Part shown: positions 42,822 to 51,485 of the stretch, piece by piece
Layout of the letters: every line of letters begins with the position of its first letter
Position numbering within the stretch: position 1 is the first letter of the stretch
DNA from: Pseudomonas trivialis
Lineage (GTDB): Bacteria > Pseudomonadota > Gammaproteobacteria > Pseudomonadales > Pseudomonadaceae
DNA length: 64,000 nt
Reading direction: 5' to 3'
NCBI RefSeq assembly: GCF_001439805.1
Contig: NZ_JYLK01000002.1
Span: forward strand, 186,001-250,000
Program-made: the position numbers and the translations under genes
The notes under the pieces: generated by a model
Told to the model about the DNA's origin: nothing
Databases searched by the model: none
What the model saw: only the letters and a program-made list of their open reading frames with translations

Positions 42822-44267
42822 TTACGAACCGATGTAGCTGGTCTTGACCACGGTGTAGAACTCTTGCGCATAGCGGCCCTGCTCGCGCGAACCATAGGAT
42901 GAGCCTTTACGGCCACCGAACGGCACGTGATAGTCCACGCCGGCGGTGGGCAGGTTGACCATCACCATCCCGGCCTGGGAGTGGCGCTTGAAGTGGTTGG
43001 CGTATTTCAGGGACGTGGTGGCAATGCCCGCCGACAAACCGAACTCGGTGTCGTTGGCCATCGCCAGCGCTGCCTCGTAGTCCGCCACACGTACCACGTT
43101 GGCGACTGGGCCGAAGATTTCTTCACGGCTGATGCGCATGGCGGCTTCGCTGTCGGCAAACAGCGTCGGCGCCAGGTAGTAGCCTTCAGTGTCGCAGGTC
43201 ACCAGGCCGCCACCGCTCACCAGCCGCGCACCTTCGCTTTGGCCGATGTCGATGTATTTCAAGTCCTGGTCCAACTGGGCCTGGGACACTACCGGGCCGA
43301 TGTCGGTGCCGCTGTTGAGGGCGTGGCCGACCTTGATCGATTTCATGCGCTCAGCCATCGCCGCGACGAACTGGTCGTGAATACCGGCGGTGACGATCAG
43401 GCGGCTGGACGCGGTGCAACGCTGGCCGGTGGAGTAGAACGCGCTCTGCACGGACAGCTCGACGGCCTGCTTGAGGTCGGCGTCATCGAGAATGATCTGC
43501 GGGTTTTTGCCGCCCATTTCCAATTGCACCTTGGCCTGGCGCGACACGCAACTGACGGCGATCTGGCGCCCGACACCCACGGAGCCGGTGAAGCTGATGC
43601 CATCGACTTTCGGGCTGTTGACCAGCACGTCACCGACCACGCGACCGCTGCCCATCACCAGGTTGAACACACCGGCAGGGAAGCCCGCGCGCGAGATGAT
43701 CTCGGCCAGGGCCCAGGCGCAGCCGGGTACCAGTTCAGCCGGCTTGATCACCACGCAGTTGCCATAGGCCAGGGCCGGGGCGATTTTCCAGGCGGGGATG
43801 GCAATCGGGAAATTCCACGGGGTGATCAGGCCGACCACGCCCAGGGCTTCGCGAGTCACTTCAACGTTGACGCCCGGGCGTACCGAGGGCACGTAGTCGC
43901 CGGACAGGCGCAGGCATTCACCAGCAAAAAATTTGAAGATATTGCCGGCGCGGGTCACTTCACCGATGGCCTCGGGCAGGGTCTTGCCCTCTTCCCGGGC
44001 CAGCAGGGTACCGAGTTCTTCACGGCGCGCGAGGATTTCGCTGCCGACCTTGTCCAGCGCGTCATGGCGAGCCTGGATGCCGGAGGTGGACCAGGCCGGG
44101 AACGCAGCGCGGGCAGCGTCGATAGCGGCGTTGACCTGAGCGACATCGGCCTTGGCGTATTCACCAATGACATCGGACAACTCCGACGGGTTGAGGTTGA
44201 TGCAGTAGTCGGCACCGGCTACCCATTGGCCATTGATGTAGTTTTCAAAACGCTTTGCTTGGGACAC
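42822..44267 (-). CDS. 2-oxoglutarate semialdehyde dehydrogenase (ALDH family)
   Basis: A 481-residue NAD(P)-dependent aldehyde dehydrogenase. The catalytic Glu motif LEMGGKNPQII and the Cys motif in TGQRCTASS are clear. Next to kdgD the expected substrate is 2,5-dioxopentanoate (alpha-ketoglutarate semialdehyde), giving 2-oxoglutarate. Start is GTG at 44267 with AGGAGA about 6 bases upstream. It follows kdgD after a short hairpin. Confidence 0.9.
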   Translation of the reverse strand: MSQAKRFENYINGQWVAGADYCINLNPSELSDVIGEYAKADVAQVNAAIDAARAAFPAWSTSGIQARHDALDKVGSEILARREELGTLLAREEGKTLPEAIGEVTRAGNIFKFFAGECLRLSGDYVPSVRPGVNVEVTREALGVVGLITPWNFPIAIPAWKIAPALAYGNCVVIKPAELVPGCAWALAEIISRAGFPAGVFNLVMGSGRVVGDVLVNSPKVDGISFTGSVGVGRQIAVSCVSRQAKVQLEMGGKNPQIILDDADLKQAVELSVQSAFYSTGQRCTASSRLIVTAGIHDQFVAAMAERMKSIKVGHALNSGTDIGPVVSQAQLDQDLKYIDIGQSEGARLVSGGGLVTCDTEGYYLAPTLFADSEAAMRISREEIFGPVANVVRVADYEAALAMANDTEFGLSAGIATTSLKYANHFKRHSQAGMVMVNLPTAGVDYHVPFGGRKGSSYGSREQGRYAQEFYTVVKTSYIGS

Positions 44268-44286
44268 GAATCTTCTCCTGACGCAA

Positions 44287-44312
44287 AAGGCCGCTGATTG
44301 CTCAGCGGCCTT
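44287..44312 (-). terminator. Intercistronic hairpin between the ALDH gene and kdgD
   Basis: AAGGCCGCTGA and TCAGCGGCCTT form a perfect 11-base stem with a 4-base loop. On the minus strand the hairpin is followed by TTTTGCG. It lies after kdgD and before the dehydrogenase, so it may lower or end transcription into the downstream genes. Confidence 0.6.
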
Positions 44313-44321
44313 GTTGATAAG

Positions 44322-45233
44322 TTATTGCGGGCCTTGCTTGTCGATCAGCGCGGCCAGGGCTTCGTATTCTTCCGGCAGCAGGTCGGTCAGCGGCGTGCGC
44401 ACCGGGCCTGCGTCGTAGCCGGCGATTTTCGCACCCGCCTTGACGATGCTCACGGCGTAGCCGGCCTTGCGGTTACGGATATCAAGGTACGGCAGGAAGA
44501 AGTCGTCGATGATTTTGCCAACGGTGGCGTGATCGTCCCTGGCAATCGCATGGTAGAAGTCCATCGCGGTTTTCGGGATGAAGTTGAACACCGCCGAGGA
44601 GTACACCGGCACGCCCAAAGCCTTGTAGGCCGCGGCGTAAACCTCGGCAGTCGGCAGGCCGCCGAGGTAGCTGAAACGGTCGCCCAGACGACGGCGGATC
44701 GACACCATCAACTCGATGTCACCCAGGCCGTCCTTGTAGCCGATCAGGTTCGGGCAGCGCTCGGCCAGGCGTTCCAGCAGCGGCGCAGTCAGGCGGCAGA
44801 CGTTGCGGTTGTACACCACAACACCAATCTTGACCGATTTGCACACGGCTTCAACGTGGGCGGCAACCCCGTCCTGGCTGGCTTCGGTGAGGTAATGCGG
44901 CAGCAGCAGCAGGCCTTTGGCACCGAGGCGCTCGGCCTCTTGGGCGTATTCGATGGCTTGGCGCGTCGCACCGCCCACACCGGCGAGAATCGGCACGCTG
45001 GAGGCGCAGGTATCGACGGCGGTTTTCACCACCTGGGAGTATTCGCTGGCGGCCAGGGAGAAAAACTCACCGGTGCCGCCGGCTGCGAACAGCGCGGTGG
45101 CGCCGTAGGGGGCCAACCACTCGAGACGCTTGATGTAGCCCGCCTGGTGGAAATCACCCTGGGCGTTGAAATCGGTCACCGGGAAAGACAGCAGACCGTG
45201 GGAGAGGATGGACTTCAGTTCTTGTGGATTCAT
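44322..45233 (-). CDS. kdgD: 5-dehydro-4-deoxyglucarate dehydratase
   Basis: Class I aldolase-fold enzyme (DapA/NAL family) of 303 residues that turns 5-keto-4-deoxyglucarate into 2,5-dioxopentanoate with loss of CO2 and water. [14 protein letters not shown] (about 52-65) is the usual substrate loop and the Schiff-base Lys is in [10 protein letters not shown]. First gene of the catabolic block, with an operator-like palindrome just upstream. Confidence 0.93.
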   Translation of the reverse strand: MNPQELKSILSHGLLSFPVTDFNAQGDFHQAGYIKRLEWLAPYGATALFAAGGTGEFFSLAASEYSQVVKTAVDTCASSVPILAGVGGATRQAIEYAQEAERLGAKGLLLLPHYLTEASQDGVAAHVEAVCKSVKIGVVVYNRNVCRLTAPLLERLAERCPNLIGYKDGLGDIELMVSIRRRLGDRFSYLGGLPTAEVYAAAYKALGVPVYSSAVFNFIPKTAMDFYHAIARDDHATVGKIIDDFFLPYLDIRNRKAGYAVSIVKAGAKIAGYDAGPVRTPLTDLLPEEYEALAALIDKQGPQ

Positions 45234-45280
45234 TATTCGAACACCCTGGGCGAAGACTTTCTGTCGAAAGGTTATTGTTG

Positions 45281-45311
45281 GTTGTAATGATGTCGTACGT
45301 CATCGTACAAC
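45281..45311 (-). promoter_or_regulatory. Operator-like palindrome before kdgD
   Basis: A 31-base imperfect palindrome with outer arms GTTGTA and TACAAC and inner TCGTACG, 48 bases upstream of the kdgD start. TCGTAC occurs twice, 10 bases apart. The 10-base word GTTGTACGAT at its minus-strand edge also occurs before the FadR-type regulator gene. It fits a FadR-subfamily site, but binding is inferred. Confidence 0.55.
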
Positions 45312-45382
45312 TATAAAAGGATTCGTCAACTGCAATTCATCGCAACAGATGTGCTACGGGATTTTCCAGACCATGGAAATCA

Positions 45383-45413
45383 ATGTGGGAGGGGGACAAG
45401 CCCCCTCCCACAT
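45383..45413. repeat. REP-like perfect hairpin (copy F)
   Basis: Thirteen-base arms ATGTGGGAGGGGG and CCCCCTCCCACAT meet with only ACAAG between them. It looks like a collapsed version of the two-arm repeat. It lies after the stop of the regulator gene and may act as its terminator. Confidence 0.8.
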
Positions 45414-45436
45414 GTTGACCGAGTGCAGCCTTCGGT

Positions 45437-46186
45437 TTAGTTGCGCTGCGCCTCTGCCTCTTCATGGGCATGACGCAGGCGTTCGCGGCTGTTGGTCAGG
45501 TGCAGGCGCATCGCGGCGCGTGCTGCGTCCGAATCCTGGCGGGCGATGGCGTCGTAGATTTCTTCGTGTTCGCGGCTCAGGCGGACCATGTAATGCTGCT
45601 GGTCGTCATGGGCCAGACGCGCCGAATTCAGGCGGGTTCGCGGAATGATGCTGGTGCCCAGGTGGGTCATGATGTCGGTGAAATAACGGTTGCCGGTGGA
45701 CAGGGCGATTTCCAGGTGAAACGCAAAGTCCGAGGCCACCGCATCGCCGGCGTGGGCGGCGCTTTCGTTGAGCGCGTCGAGGGCGGCGCGCATGGCCGCC
45801 AGTTGCTCATCGCTACGGCGCAAGGCCGCCAGGCCCGCCGACTCCACTTCTAGGCTGATACGCAACTCGAGGATCGCCAGTACGTCACGCAAGGTCACCA
45901 CGGTGGCCGGGTCAATGCGAAAGCCGCTGGGGCTTGGCGTATCCAGCACAAAGGTGCCGATGCCGTGGCGAGTCTCCACCTGCCCCGCCGCCTGCAGGCG
46001 CGAGATAGCTTCGCGCACCACCGTGCGGCTGACCCCATGGGCGTCCATGATCGCCGACTCGGTGGGCAACTTGTCACCACGCTTGAGCTGGCCGTCACGG
46101 ATCTGCTCGGACAACACCGTGACCAATTCCTGGGCAAGGCTGCGGCGCTTGCGGGGAAGACGAGGGGCGGTGCTGGCGTTTTCCAT
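45437..46186 (-). CDS. FadR-subfamily GntR regulator of the galactarate genes
   Basis: A 249-residue regulator: winged helix at about 15-85 (LKRGDKLPTESAIMDAHGVSR-type segment, then REAISRLQAAG) and a C-terminal FCD ligand domain with His residues that usually bind a metal and a small acid. Position upstream of kdgD and a shared word in both promoter areas suggest it controls the catabolic genes and itself. The inducer is likely galactarate, glucarate or an intermediate, by inference. Confidence 0.9.
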   Translation of the reverse strand: MENASTAPRLPRKRRSLAQELVTVLSEQIRDGQLKRGDKLPTESAIMDAHGVSRTVVREAISRLQAAGQVETRHGIGTFVLDTPSPSGFRIDPATVVTLRDVLAILELRISLEVESAGLAALRRSDEQLAAMRAALDALNESAAHAGDAVASDFAFHLEIALSTGNRYFTDIMTHLGTSIIPRTRLNSARLAHDDQQHYMVRLSREHEEIYDAIARQDSDAARAAMRLHLTNSRERLRHAHEEAEAQRN

Positions 46187-46236
46187 GATGAATCATCTTT
46201 CTCGGTGAGCTTGAGCACGCATCATAGCCCATGGCG

Positions 46237-46246
46237 GTTGTACGAT
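46237..46246 (-). promoter_or_regulatory. Possible autoregulatory half-site before the FadR-type gene
   Basis: The word GTTGTACGAT lies 51 bases upstream of the regulator start and is identical to the edge of the palindrome before kdgD. No clear second arm is seen, so this is a single half-site candidate. Confidence 0.35.
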
Positions 46247-46283
46247 CACCGTCCAGGCGCGACTTTCACCCCTGTGCTGCGCG

Positions 46284-46318
46284 CAAAAAAATGCCCCGAC
46301 ACAGGCCGGGGCATTGAT
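46284..46318 (-). terminator. Intrinsic terminator after sspB
   Basis: On the minus strand AATGCCCCGGCC pairs with TGTCGGGGCATT and is followed by a run of T. It ends sspA-sspB. Confidence 0.85.
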
Positions 46319-46344
46319 TCACAGCGTCCGCAAGGACAAACCGT

Positions 46345-46764
46345 TTACTTCACCACTTTCAAGCTCGGCCGGCCGCTGGGGCGCGGCGGCTCCGAATCCG
46401 GTGGCGGCAGATCATTACCGCCCTTGCCTTCGATGGACGGCTCGTCCTCGAAAGGCGATTCCAGATCGAAGACCATGCCCTGGCCATTTTCCCGGGCGTA
46501 AATGCCGAGGATGGCGCCAATCGGCACGAACAGCGTATGCGGCACACCGCCGAAACGCCCTTCGAAACTGACGGCTTCGTTGTCCATGTGCAGGTGGCGC
46601 ACGGCACTGGGTGATACGTTCAGCACAATTTGTCCGTCACTGGCAAACCCCTGCGGCACATCCACCTTGGGGAATTCGGAATTGACCAGCATGTGCGGGG
46701 TGAAATCGTTGTCCACAATCCACTCGTAGAGCGCGCGGACCAAATAGGGTCGACTGGAGTTCAT
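46345..46764 (-). CDS. sspB: ClpXP adaptor protein SspB
   Basis: Delivers ssrA-tagged proteins to ClpXP. The 139 residues have the folded substrate-binding domain (SSRPYLVRALYEWIVDN at the start) and a flexible acidic, Pro-rich tail that ends with SLKVVK, the ClpX-binding motif. ATG at 46764 has AAGGAG 6 bases upstream. It follows sspA by 17 bases, the usual pair. Confidence 0.94.
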   Translation of the reverse strand: MNSSRPYLVRALYEWIVDNDFTPHMLVNSEFPKVDVPQGFASDGQIVLNVSPSAVRHLHMDNEAVSFEGRFGGVPHTLFVPIGAILGIYARENGQGMVFDLESPFEDEPSIEGKGGNDLPPPDSEPPRPSGRPSLKVVK

Positions 46765-46781
46765 CAACGGCTCCTTAGGCC

Positions 46782-47399
46782 TTAGCGCATGTCGCGTTCG
46801 ACACCAGACAGACTCGCCTGGAAAGCCTCACGCGCAAATTGGCGCTCCATGTAATCAAGCAACGGCTTGGCCGGCCGTGGCAGTTCAATGCCCAGAACCG
46901 GCAAGCGCCAGAGTATGGGTAATAGGCAGCAATCCACCAAACTTTGTTCCTCACTGAGGAAAAAAGGTTTATCCGCGAACAACGGCGAAACGCCTGTCAG
47001 GCTCTCGCGCAACTCCTTGCGCGCCACGACACGGGCTGCCTCTTTGCTGCGCGAATCGAGGATCACATCCACCAGCCCGCACCAATCGCGCTGGATCCGA
47101 TGAATCAGCAGCCGGCTGTTGGCACGCGCCACCGGATACACCGGCAGCAAAGGCGGATGCGGGTAACGCTCATCCAGGTATTCCATCACCACGGTCGACT
47201 CCCACAACGCCAGGTCACGATCGACCAGGGTGGGCAAGCTGCCGTAAGGGTTCACTTCGATCAGCTTCGGCGGATGACGACCCGCTTCCACACTGATGAT
47301 CTCGGCGCTGACACCCTTCTCTGCGAGCACGATGCGTACTCGGTGGGAATAGTGGTCGGCGGGGTCGGAGTAACAGGCCAACCGGTTGGTCACGCCCAT
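46782..47399 (-). CDS. sspA: Stringent starvation protein A
   Basis: A glutathione-S-transferase-fold protein of 205 residues that binds RNA polymerase and affects stress and virulence genes; it has no GST activity in characterised cases. N-terminal thioredoxin-like part ([23 protein letters not shown]) and helical C-terminal part are clear. Located after the cytochrome bc1 genes, as in many proteobacteria. Confidence 0.94.
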   Translation of the reverse strand: MGVTNRLACYSDPADHYSHRVRIVLAEKGVSAEIISVEAGRHPPKLIEVNPYGSLPTLVDRDLALWESTVVMEYLDERYPHPPLLPVYPVARANSRLLIHRIQRDWCGLVDVILDSRSKEAARVVARKELRESLTGVSPLFADKPFFLSEEQSLVDCCLLPILWRLPVLGIELPRPAKPLLDYMERQFAREAFQASLSGVERDMR

Positions 47400-47435
47400 G
47401 GCGGTCCTCCTCGCTTGTTGAAATTATCGAAAGCT

Positions 47436-47522
47436 CAAAAACGAGCGCGCCCAGGAGGCTTCTCTGCAGCACCCGGTTCAACCAGGTCGCCGTGTAGTCA
47501 GAGAAGTCGCTGGGCGCGCAAG
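47436..47522 (-). terminator. Long branched hairpin / terminator between petC and sspA
   Basis: Outer arms GCGCGCCCAG (47445-47454) and CTGGGCGCGC (47510-47519) are perfect. Inside them CTTCTCTG (47459-47466) pairs with CAGAGAAG (47499-47506). On the minus strand a TTTTT run follows, so this should end the pet operon. The structure is much longer than a normal terminator. Confidence 0.7.
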
Positions 47523-47548
47523 ATTAACAGCAATTGCTTACGGTTGGA

Positions 47549-48328
47549 TCAATGCACATCCTTCCAGTATTCACGTTTGAGCAGATAGGCGAATACAAGG
47601 AAGAAAGCCAGGTAAAGCAAGACGTACGTACCGATGCGCTGATGCTGCAATTTGACCGGGTTGGCCGAGTAGGCCAGGAAGGTCACCAGGTTTCTGACCT
47701 TCTCGTCAAACTGCTCTTCGCTCAACGTACCGGTGTTGGGCACGATGGTCAGTTGATCACACGCTTGATGGGTCAGCGGCGTGCCGGTCAACGGATCAAA
47801 TTGCTTCTTGCCGTCTTCAACGACCTGAACCTGCTTGCATCCTACCACCTGGCGGCCCTGCAGGCCGACCAGAACGTTCGGCATGCCCACATTCGGGAAA
47901 ACCTTGTTGTTCACGCCCCATGGCCGGGCCGGGTCTTCGTAGAACGACGTGAGGTAGCCGTACAGCCAATCGGTGCCACGAACCCGGGCCACCAGCGTCA
48001 GGTCGGGCGGTACTGCGCCGAACCAGGCCTTGGCGTCCGCAGGCTGCATGCCAATGTCCATGGGGTCGCCGATTTTGGCGCCGGTGAACACCAGCTTCTC
48101 CAGCATCAGCGCGTGAGGGATGCCCAGGTCGTCCGCCACGCGCTCATAGCGCTGGTACTTGGCGCTGTGGCAGCCCATGCAATAGTTGACGAAGGTGCGC
48201 GCGCCGTCCTGCATGGCAGCCTTGTCGGACACGTCGATGTCGACGTGCTCCAGCGGCGCGTCATGCTCGGCGGCGCAGGACAGGAGTGGCAGCGCCGCCA
48301 GCATCAATGCCACGAACAGTTTTTTCAT
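47549..48328 (-). CDS. petC: Ubiquinol-cytochrome c reductase, cytochrome c1
   Basis: Heme c subunit of the bc1 complex, passing electrons from the Rieske protein to soluble cytochrome c. The 259 residues begin with a signal peptide (MKKLFVALMLAALPLLSCAA). The heme site CMGCH is at about residue 50, and a C-terminal membrane anchor (about 230-248) precedes KREYWKDVH. ATG at 48328 overlaps the petB stop (TAATG). Confidence 0.95.
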   Translation of the reverse strand: MKKLFVALMLAALPLLSCAAEHDAPLEHVDIDVSDKAAMQDGARTFVNYCMGCHSAKYQRYERVADDLGIPHALMLEKLVFTGAKIGDPMDIGMQPADAKAWFGAVPPDLTLVARVRGTDWLYGYLTSFYEDPARPWGVNNKVFPNVGMPNVLVGLQGRQVVGCKQVQVVEDGKKQFDPLTGTPLTHQACDQLTIVPNTGTLSEEQFDEKVRNLVTFLAYSANPVKLQHQRIGTYVLLYLAFFLVFAYLLKREYWKDVH

Positions 48329-49539
48329 TAGCCCGTCACCCTTTCCGGTACCGGCCTGGTCTTCTCGAACCGGGTATAGAACGGCATCAGCATGAAGTAA
48401 GCGAAGTACAGGAAGGTGCAGACCTGCGACAGCACTGTGCGCCCAGGCGTCGGCGCCAGTAGCCCGAGCACGCCCAGGGTCACGAACGAAATACAGAACA
48501 GCCACAGCCAGATCCTGCTCAGCCAGCCCTTGTAGCGCATGGACTTGACCGGGCTGCGGTCGAGCCAGGGCAGCACGAACAGCAACGCAATGGCTGCGCC
48601 CATGGCGATCACGCCCATGAGTTTGTCGGGGATGGCGCGCAGGATCGCGTAAAACGGCGTGAAGTACCAGATCGGACCAATGTGCTCGGGTGTCTTGAAA
48701 GGGTTGGCGGGCTCGAAGTTGGGTTTCTCCAGGAAATACCCGCCCATTTCCGGGAAAAAGAACACGATCGAGCAGAACACGAATAGAAATACCACCACGC
48801 CGACAAGGTCTTTCACGGTGTAGTAAGGGTGGAACGGAATACCATCCAGCGGGATGCCGTGCTCATCCTTGTGCTGCTTGATGTCCACACCATCCGGGTT
48901 GTTGGACCCCACTTCGTGCAGCGCCAGGATGTGCAGCACCACCAGGCCCAGGATCACGATCGGCAGGGCCACTACGTGCAAGGCGAAGAAACGGTTCAGG
49001 GTGATGCCGGAGACCAGGTAGTCGCCACGGATCCACTGGGCCAGGTCGTTGCCGATCACCGGAATTGCGCCGAACAGCGAGATGATCACCTGAGCGCCCC
49101 AGTACGACATCTGCCCCCATGGCAGCAGATAGCCCATGAAGGCTTCCGCCATGAGCGCCAGGTAGATCAGCATGCCGAACACCCACACCAGCTCGCGGGG
49201 CTTCTGATAGGAACCGTAGAGCAGGCCACGAAACATGTGCAGGTAGATGACGATGAAAAACATCGACGCGCCTACGGCATGCAGCGTTCGAAGGATTGCT
49301 CCGTGGTTGACGTCACGCATGATGCCCTCGACGGAGGCGAACGCCTCTTCGGCGGTGGGCGTGTAGCTCATGGTCAGCCAGACGCCGGTGATGATCTGGT
49401 TGAACAGCACCAGCAAGGCCAGGGAGCCGAAGAAGTAAAAGAAGTTGAAGTTCTTCGGCACGTAGTACTTGCTTAGGTGGCCTTCCCACATTTTGGTGGC
49501 GGGAAAGCGCGCATCGATCCAGTCCATGAACTTGCTCAT
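48328..49539 (-). CDS. petB: Ubiquinol-cytochrome c reductase, cytochrome b
   Basis: Membrane core of the bc1 complex with two hemes b and both quinone sites. The 403 residues start MSKFMDWIDARFPATKMWEGH. Eight hydrophobic segments and the Qo-site PEWY equivalent region and GYLLPWGQMSYWGA are seen. ATG at 49539 overlaps the petA stop by one base. The longer upstream frame was rejected. Confidence 0.96.
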   Translation of the reverse strand: MSKFMDWIDARFPATKMWEGHLSKYYVPKNFNFFYFFGSLALLVLFNQIITGVWLTMSYTPTAEEAFASVEGIMRDVNHGAILRTLHAVGASMFFIVIYLHMFRGLLYGSYQKPRELVWVFGMLIYLALMAEAFMGYLLPWGQMSYWGAQVIISLFGAIPVIGNDLAQWIRGDYLVSGITLNRFFALHVVALPIVILGLVVLHILALHEVGSNNPDGVDIKQHKDEHGIPLDGIPFHPYYTVKDLVGVVVFLFVFCSIVFFFPEMGGYFLEKPNFEPANPFKTPEHIGPIWYFTPFYAILRAIPDKLMGVIAMGAAIALLFVLPWLDRSPVKSMRYKGWLSRIWLWLFCISFVTLGVLGLLAPTPGRTVLSQVCTFLYFAYFMLMPFYTRFEKTRPVPERVTG

Positions 49540-50132
49540 CACCCATTTTCCTTGTCGAGGCCAATGACAATCAGGTCGTCCGTTTCGTAGGAATGCGGCG
49601 GCACGGGCAAGTTCAGCGGCGCGGGCTGGGATTTGTAGACGCGCCCGGCGAGGTCGTAGCGGGAACCGTGGCACGGACAGAAGTAGCCGCCAATCCAGTC
49701 CTTGCCCAGGTCGACCGGTGCTACTTCAGGGCGAAAGGTCGGTGAGCAGCCCAGGTGAGTACACAGACCGACCAGCAGCAGAATCTCGGGCTTGATCGAA
49801 CGCACTTCATTCCTGGCGTAAGGGGGCTGGTCGGAGTTCTCGGAGCCGGGGTCAGACAGACGGCCTTCGAGGTTTTTCAGGTTCCTGAGGATTTCCTCGG
49901 TACGGCGCACAATGAACACCGGCTGGCCGCGCCACTCGGCAATCATCTGCTGCCCCGGCTCGATCTTGCTGACATTCACCTTCACCGGCGCGCCCGCAGC
50001 TTTCGCCTTGGCACTGGGAGACCATGACCCCACGAACGGGACCGCAGCCCCCACCGCTCCCGCAGCACCCACCACGGAGGTGGCTGCTACCAGGAAGCGA
50101 CGCCGGCCTGCATTCACGCCGTCATTGCTCAT
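49539..50132 (-). CDS. petA: Ubiquinol-cytochrome c reductase, Rieske iron-sulfur subunit
   Basis: The 197-residue Rieske subunit. A twin-arginine start (AGRRRFLVAATSVVG) leads into the single membrane anchor. The [2Fe-2S] ligands are in CTHLGC and CPCHGSRYD. First of petA-petB-petC. The 268-base gap before it holds the rpsI terminator and presumably the pet promoter, which I could not place. Confidence 0.96.
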   Translation of the reverse strand: MSNDGVNAGRRRFLVAATSVVGAAGAVGAAVPFVGSWSPSAKAKAAGAPVKVNVSKIEPGQQMIAEWRGQPVFIVRRTEEILRNLKNLEGRLSDPGSENSDQPPYARNEVRSIKPEILLLVGLCTHLGCSPTFRPEVAPVDLGKDWIGGYFCPCHGSRYDLAGRVYKSQPAPLNLPVPPHSYETDDLIVIGLDKENG

Positions 50133-50345
50133 TCAGTCCTCTCCCCATCGGCTCTATAGCCTGCTAAATCAGGCGCTCGCTCAGCGTTGAATCTCTGCCT
50201 GTAAAAAAATGTCGTCGGATGCTGGTTAAAAGCCACGCAGTGAAAAGGGAGTTACCCTGAGCCTGACCATCAGCCTTTGAAGTATAAGGGCTCTACAGAC
50301 GTCGCAGGTTGTCTCGGTGGAAAATGCGCATAAATCCCGGGCAAT

Positions 50346-50384
50346 AAAAAACGCCCAGCTCCGTGAGGAGACTGGGCGTTTTTG
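50346..50384 (-). terminator. Intrinsic terminator after rpsI
   Basis: On the minus strand AACGCCCAGTCTCC pairs with GAGCTGGGCGTT and is followed by TTTTT. It lies 17 bases after the rpsI stop. Confidence 0.9.
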
Positions 50385-50400
50385 TGGAACGTAAAGCGAA

Positions 50401-50793
50401 TTAACGCTTCGAGTACTGCGGACGCTTACGCGCTTTACGCAGACCGACTTTCTTACGTTCAACTTCACGGGCATCGCGAGTCACGAAGCCAGCTTTGCGC
50501 AGAGCGCCACGCAGGGTTTCGTCGTACTGCATCAGAGCGCGAGTGATACCGTGGCGGATTGCGCCAGCCTGACCACTTACACCGCCACCGACAACAGTGA
50601 CGTAGATGTCGAACTTTTCAACGGTCTCGGTCAGTTCCAGCGGCTGACGAACTACCATGCGGGCAGTTTCGCGACCGAAGAAATTTTCCAGAGTGCGGTT
50701 GTTGATCGAGATGTTACCAGTGCCCGGACGCAGGAAAACGCGTGCGGTTGCGGTTTTGCGACGGCCAGTGCCGTAATTTTGAGTCGCCGACAT
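50401..50793 (-). CDS. rpsI: 30S ribosomal protein S9
   Basis: Ribosomal protein uS9, 130 residues, with N-terminal [16 protein letters not shown] and the basic tail ending in QYSKR that reaches the P-site tRNA. It follows rplM by 14 bases, the universal pair. Confidence 0.98.
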   Translation of the reverse strand: MSATQNYGTGRRKTATARVFLRPGTGNISINNRTLENFFGRETARMVVRQPLELTETVEKFDIYVTVVGGGVSGQAGAIRHGITRALMQYDETLRGALRKAGFVTRDAREVERKKVGLRKARKRPQYSKR

Positions 50794-50807
50794 AATGAAC
50801 TATTCCG

Positions 50808-51236
50808 TTAAAACTTCAGTTCTTGGGGCTGCTGAGCAGCATGAGGGTGTACAGCGCCCGCATAGACTTTCAGCTTGCGAAACATATCGCGACCCAGTGG
50901 GCCCTTCGGCAGCATGCCTTTGACCGCGATTTCGATCGGGGCTTCAGGCTTCTTGGAGATCAGGCCTTCAAAGTTGGAAGACTTGATACCGCCTGGGAAA
51001 CCGGAGTGACGGTAGTACATTTTGTCTTGCGCTTTGTTGCCGGTAACACGTACCTGCTCAGCGTTGATGATCACGATGTAGTCACCGGTATCAACGTGAG
51101 GGGTGTACTCAGGCTTGTGCTTGCCACGCAGACGGCTGGCGACTTCAGTGGCCAGACGACCCAGGGTCTGACCAGCGGCGTCGACGACAAACCAGTCGCG
51201 CTGAACTGTTTCCGGTTTTGCAGTAAAAGTTGTCAT
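50808..51236 (-). CDS. rplM: 50S ribosomal protein L13
   Basis: Ribosomal protein uL13, 142 residues, with [15 protein letters not shown] at the start and [18 protein letters not shown] in the second half. First gene of rplM-rpsI, with a good promoter candidate upstream. Confidence 0.98.
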   Translation of the reverse strand: MTTFTAKPETVQRDWFVVDAAGQTLGRLATEVASRLRGKHKPEYTPHVDTGDYIVIINAEQVRVTGNKAQDKMYYRHSGFPGGIKSSNFEGLISKKPEAPIEIAVKGMLPKGPLGRDMFRKLKVYAGAVHPHAAQQPQELKF

Positions 51237-51278
51237 TCTTTAATAGCCTCAGGGGCCGCCCTGTAAATTAGACGGCGG

Positions 51279-51307
51279 ATCTTACTGAATAGTGCGTACT
51301 TTGACAA
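51279..51307 (-). promoter_or_regulatory. Candidate rplM-rpsI promoter with palindrome over the -35 box
   Basis: On the minus strand TTGTCA and TAAGAT are separated by 17 bases, ending 42 bases before rplM. The -35 box is part of a perfect palindrome, CTTTGACAAGTCAAAG (51299-51314). Confidence 0.55.
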
Positions 51308-51485
51308 GTCAAAGGCAGCCGGATACAGACGCTATCGGGGGCTCGGGTCGGCGCGTCCGTTCAACGGCAAGATTCTTCGGCAGACGGCGCATCACTTCCA
51401 CTGCAGAAAGAGGTGGGCAATTATGCAGATTGCGAAAAAAAATTCAACCTGCTTTTATGATTGTTTTCCCTGCAAGGAGTACCCG

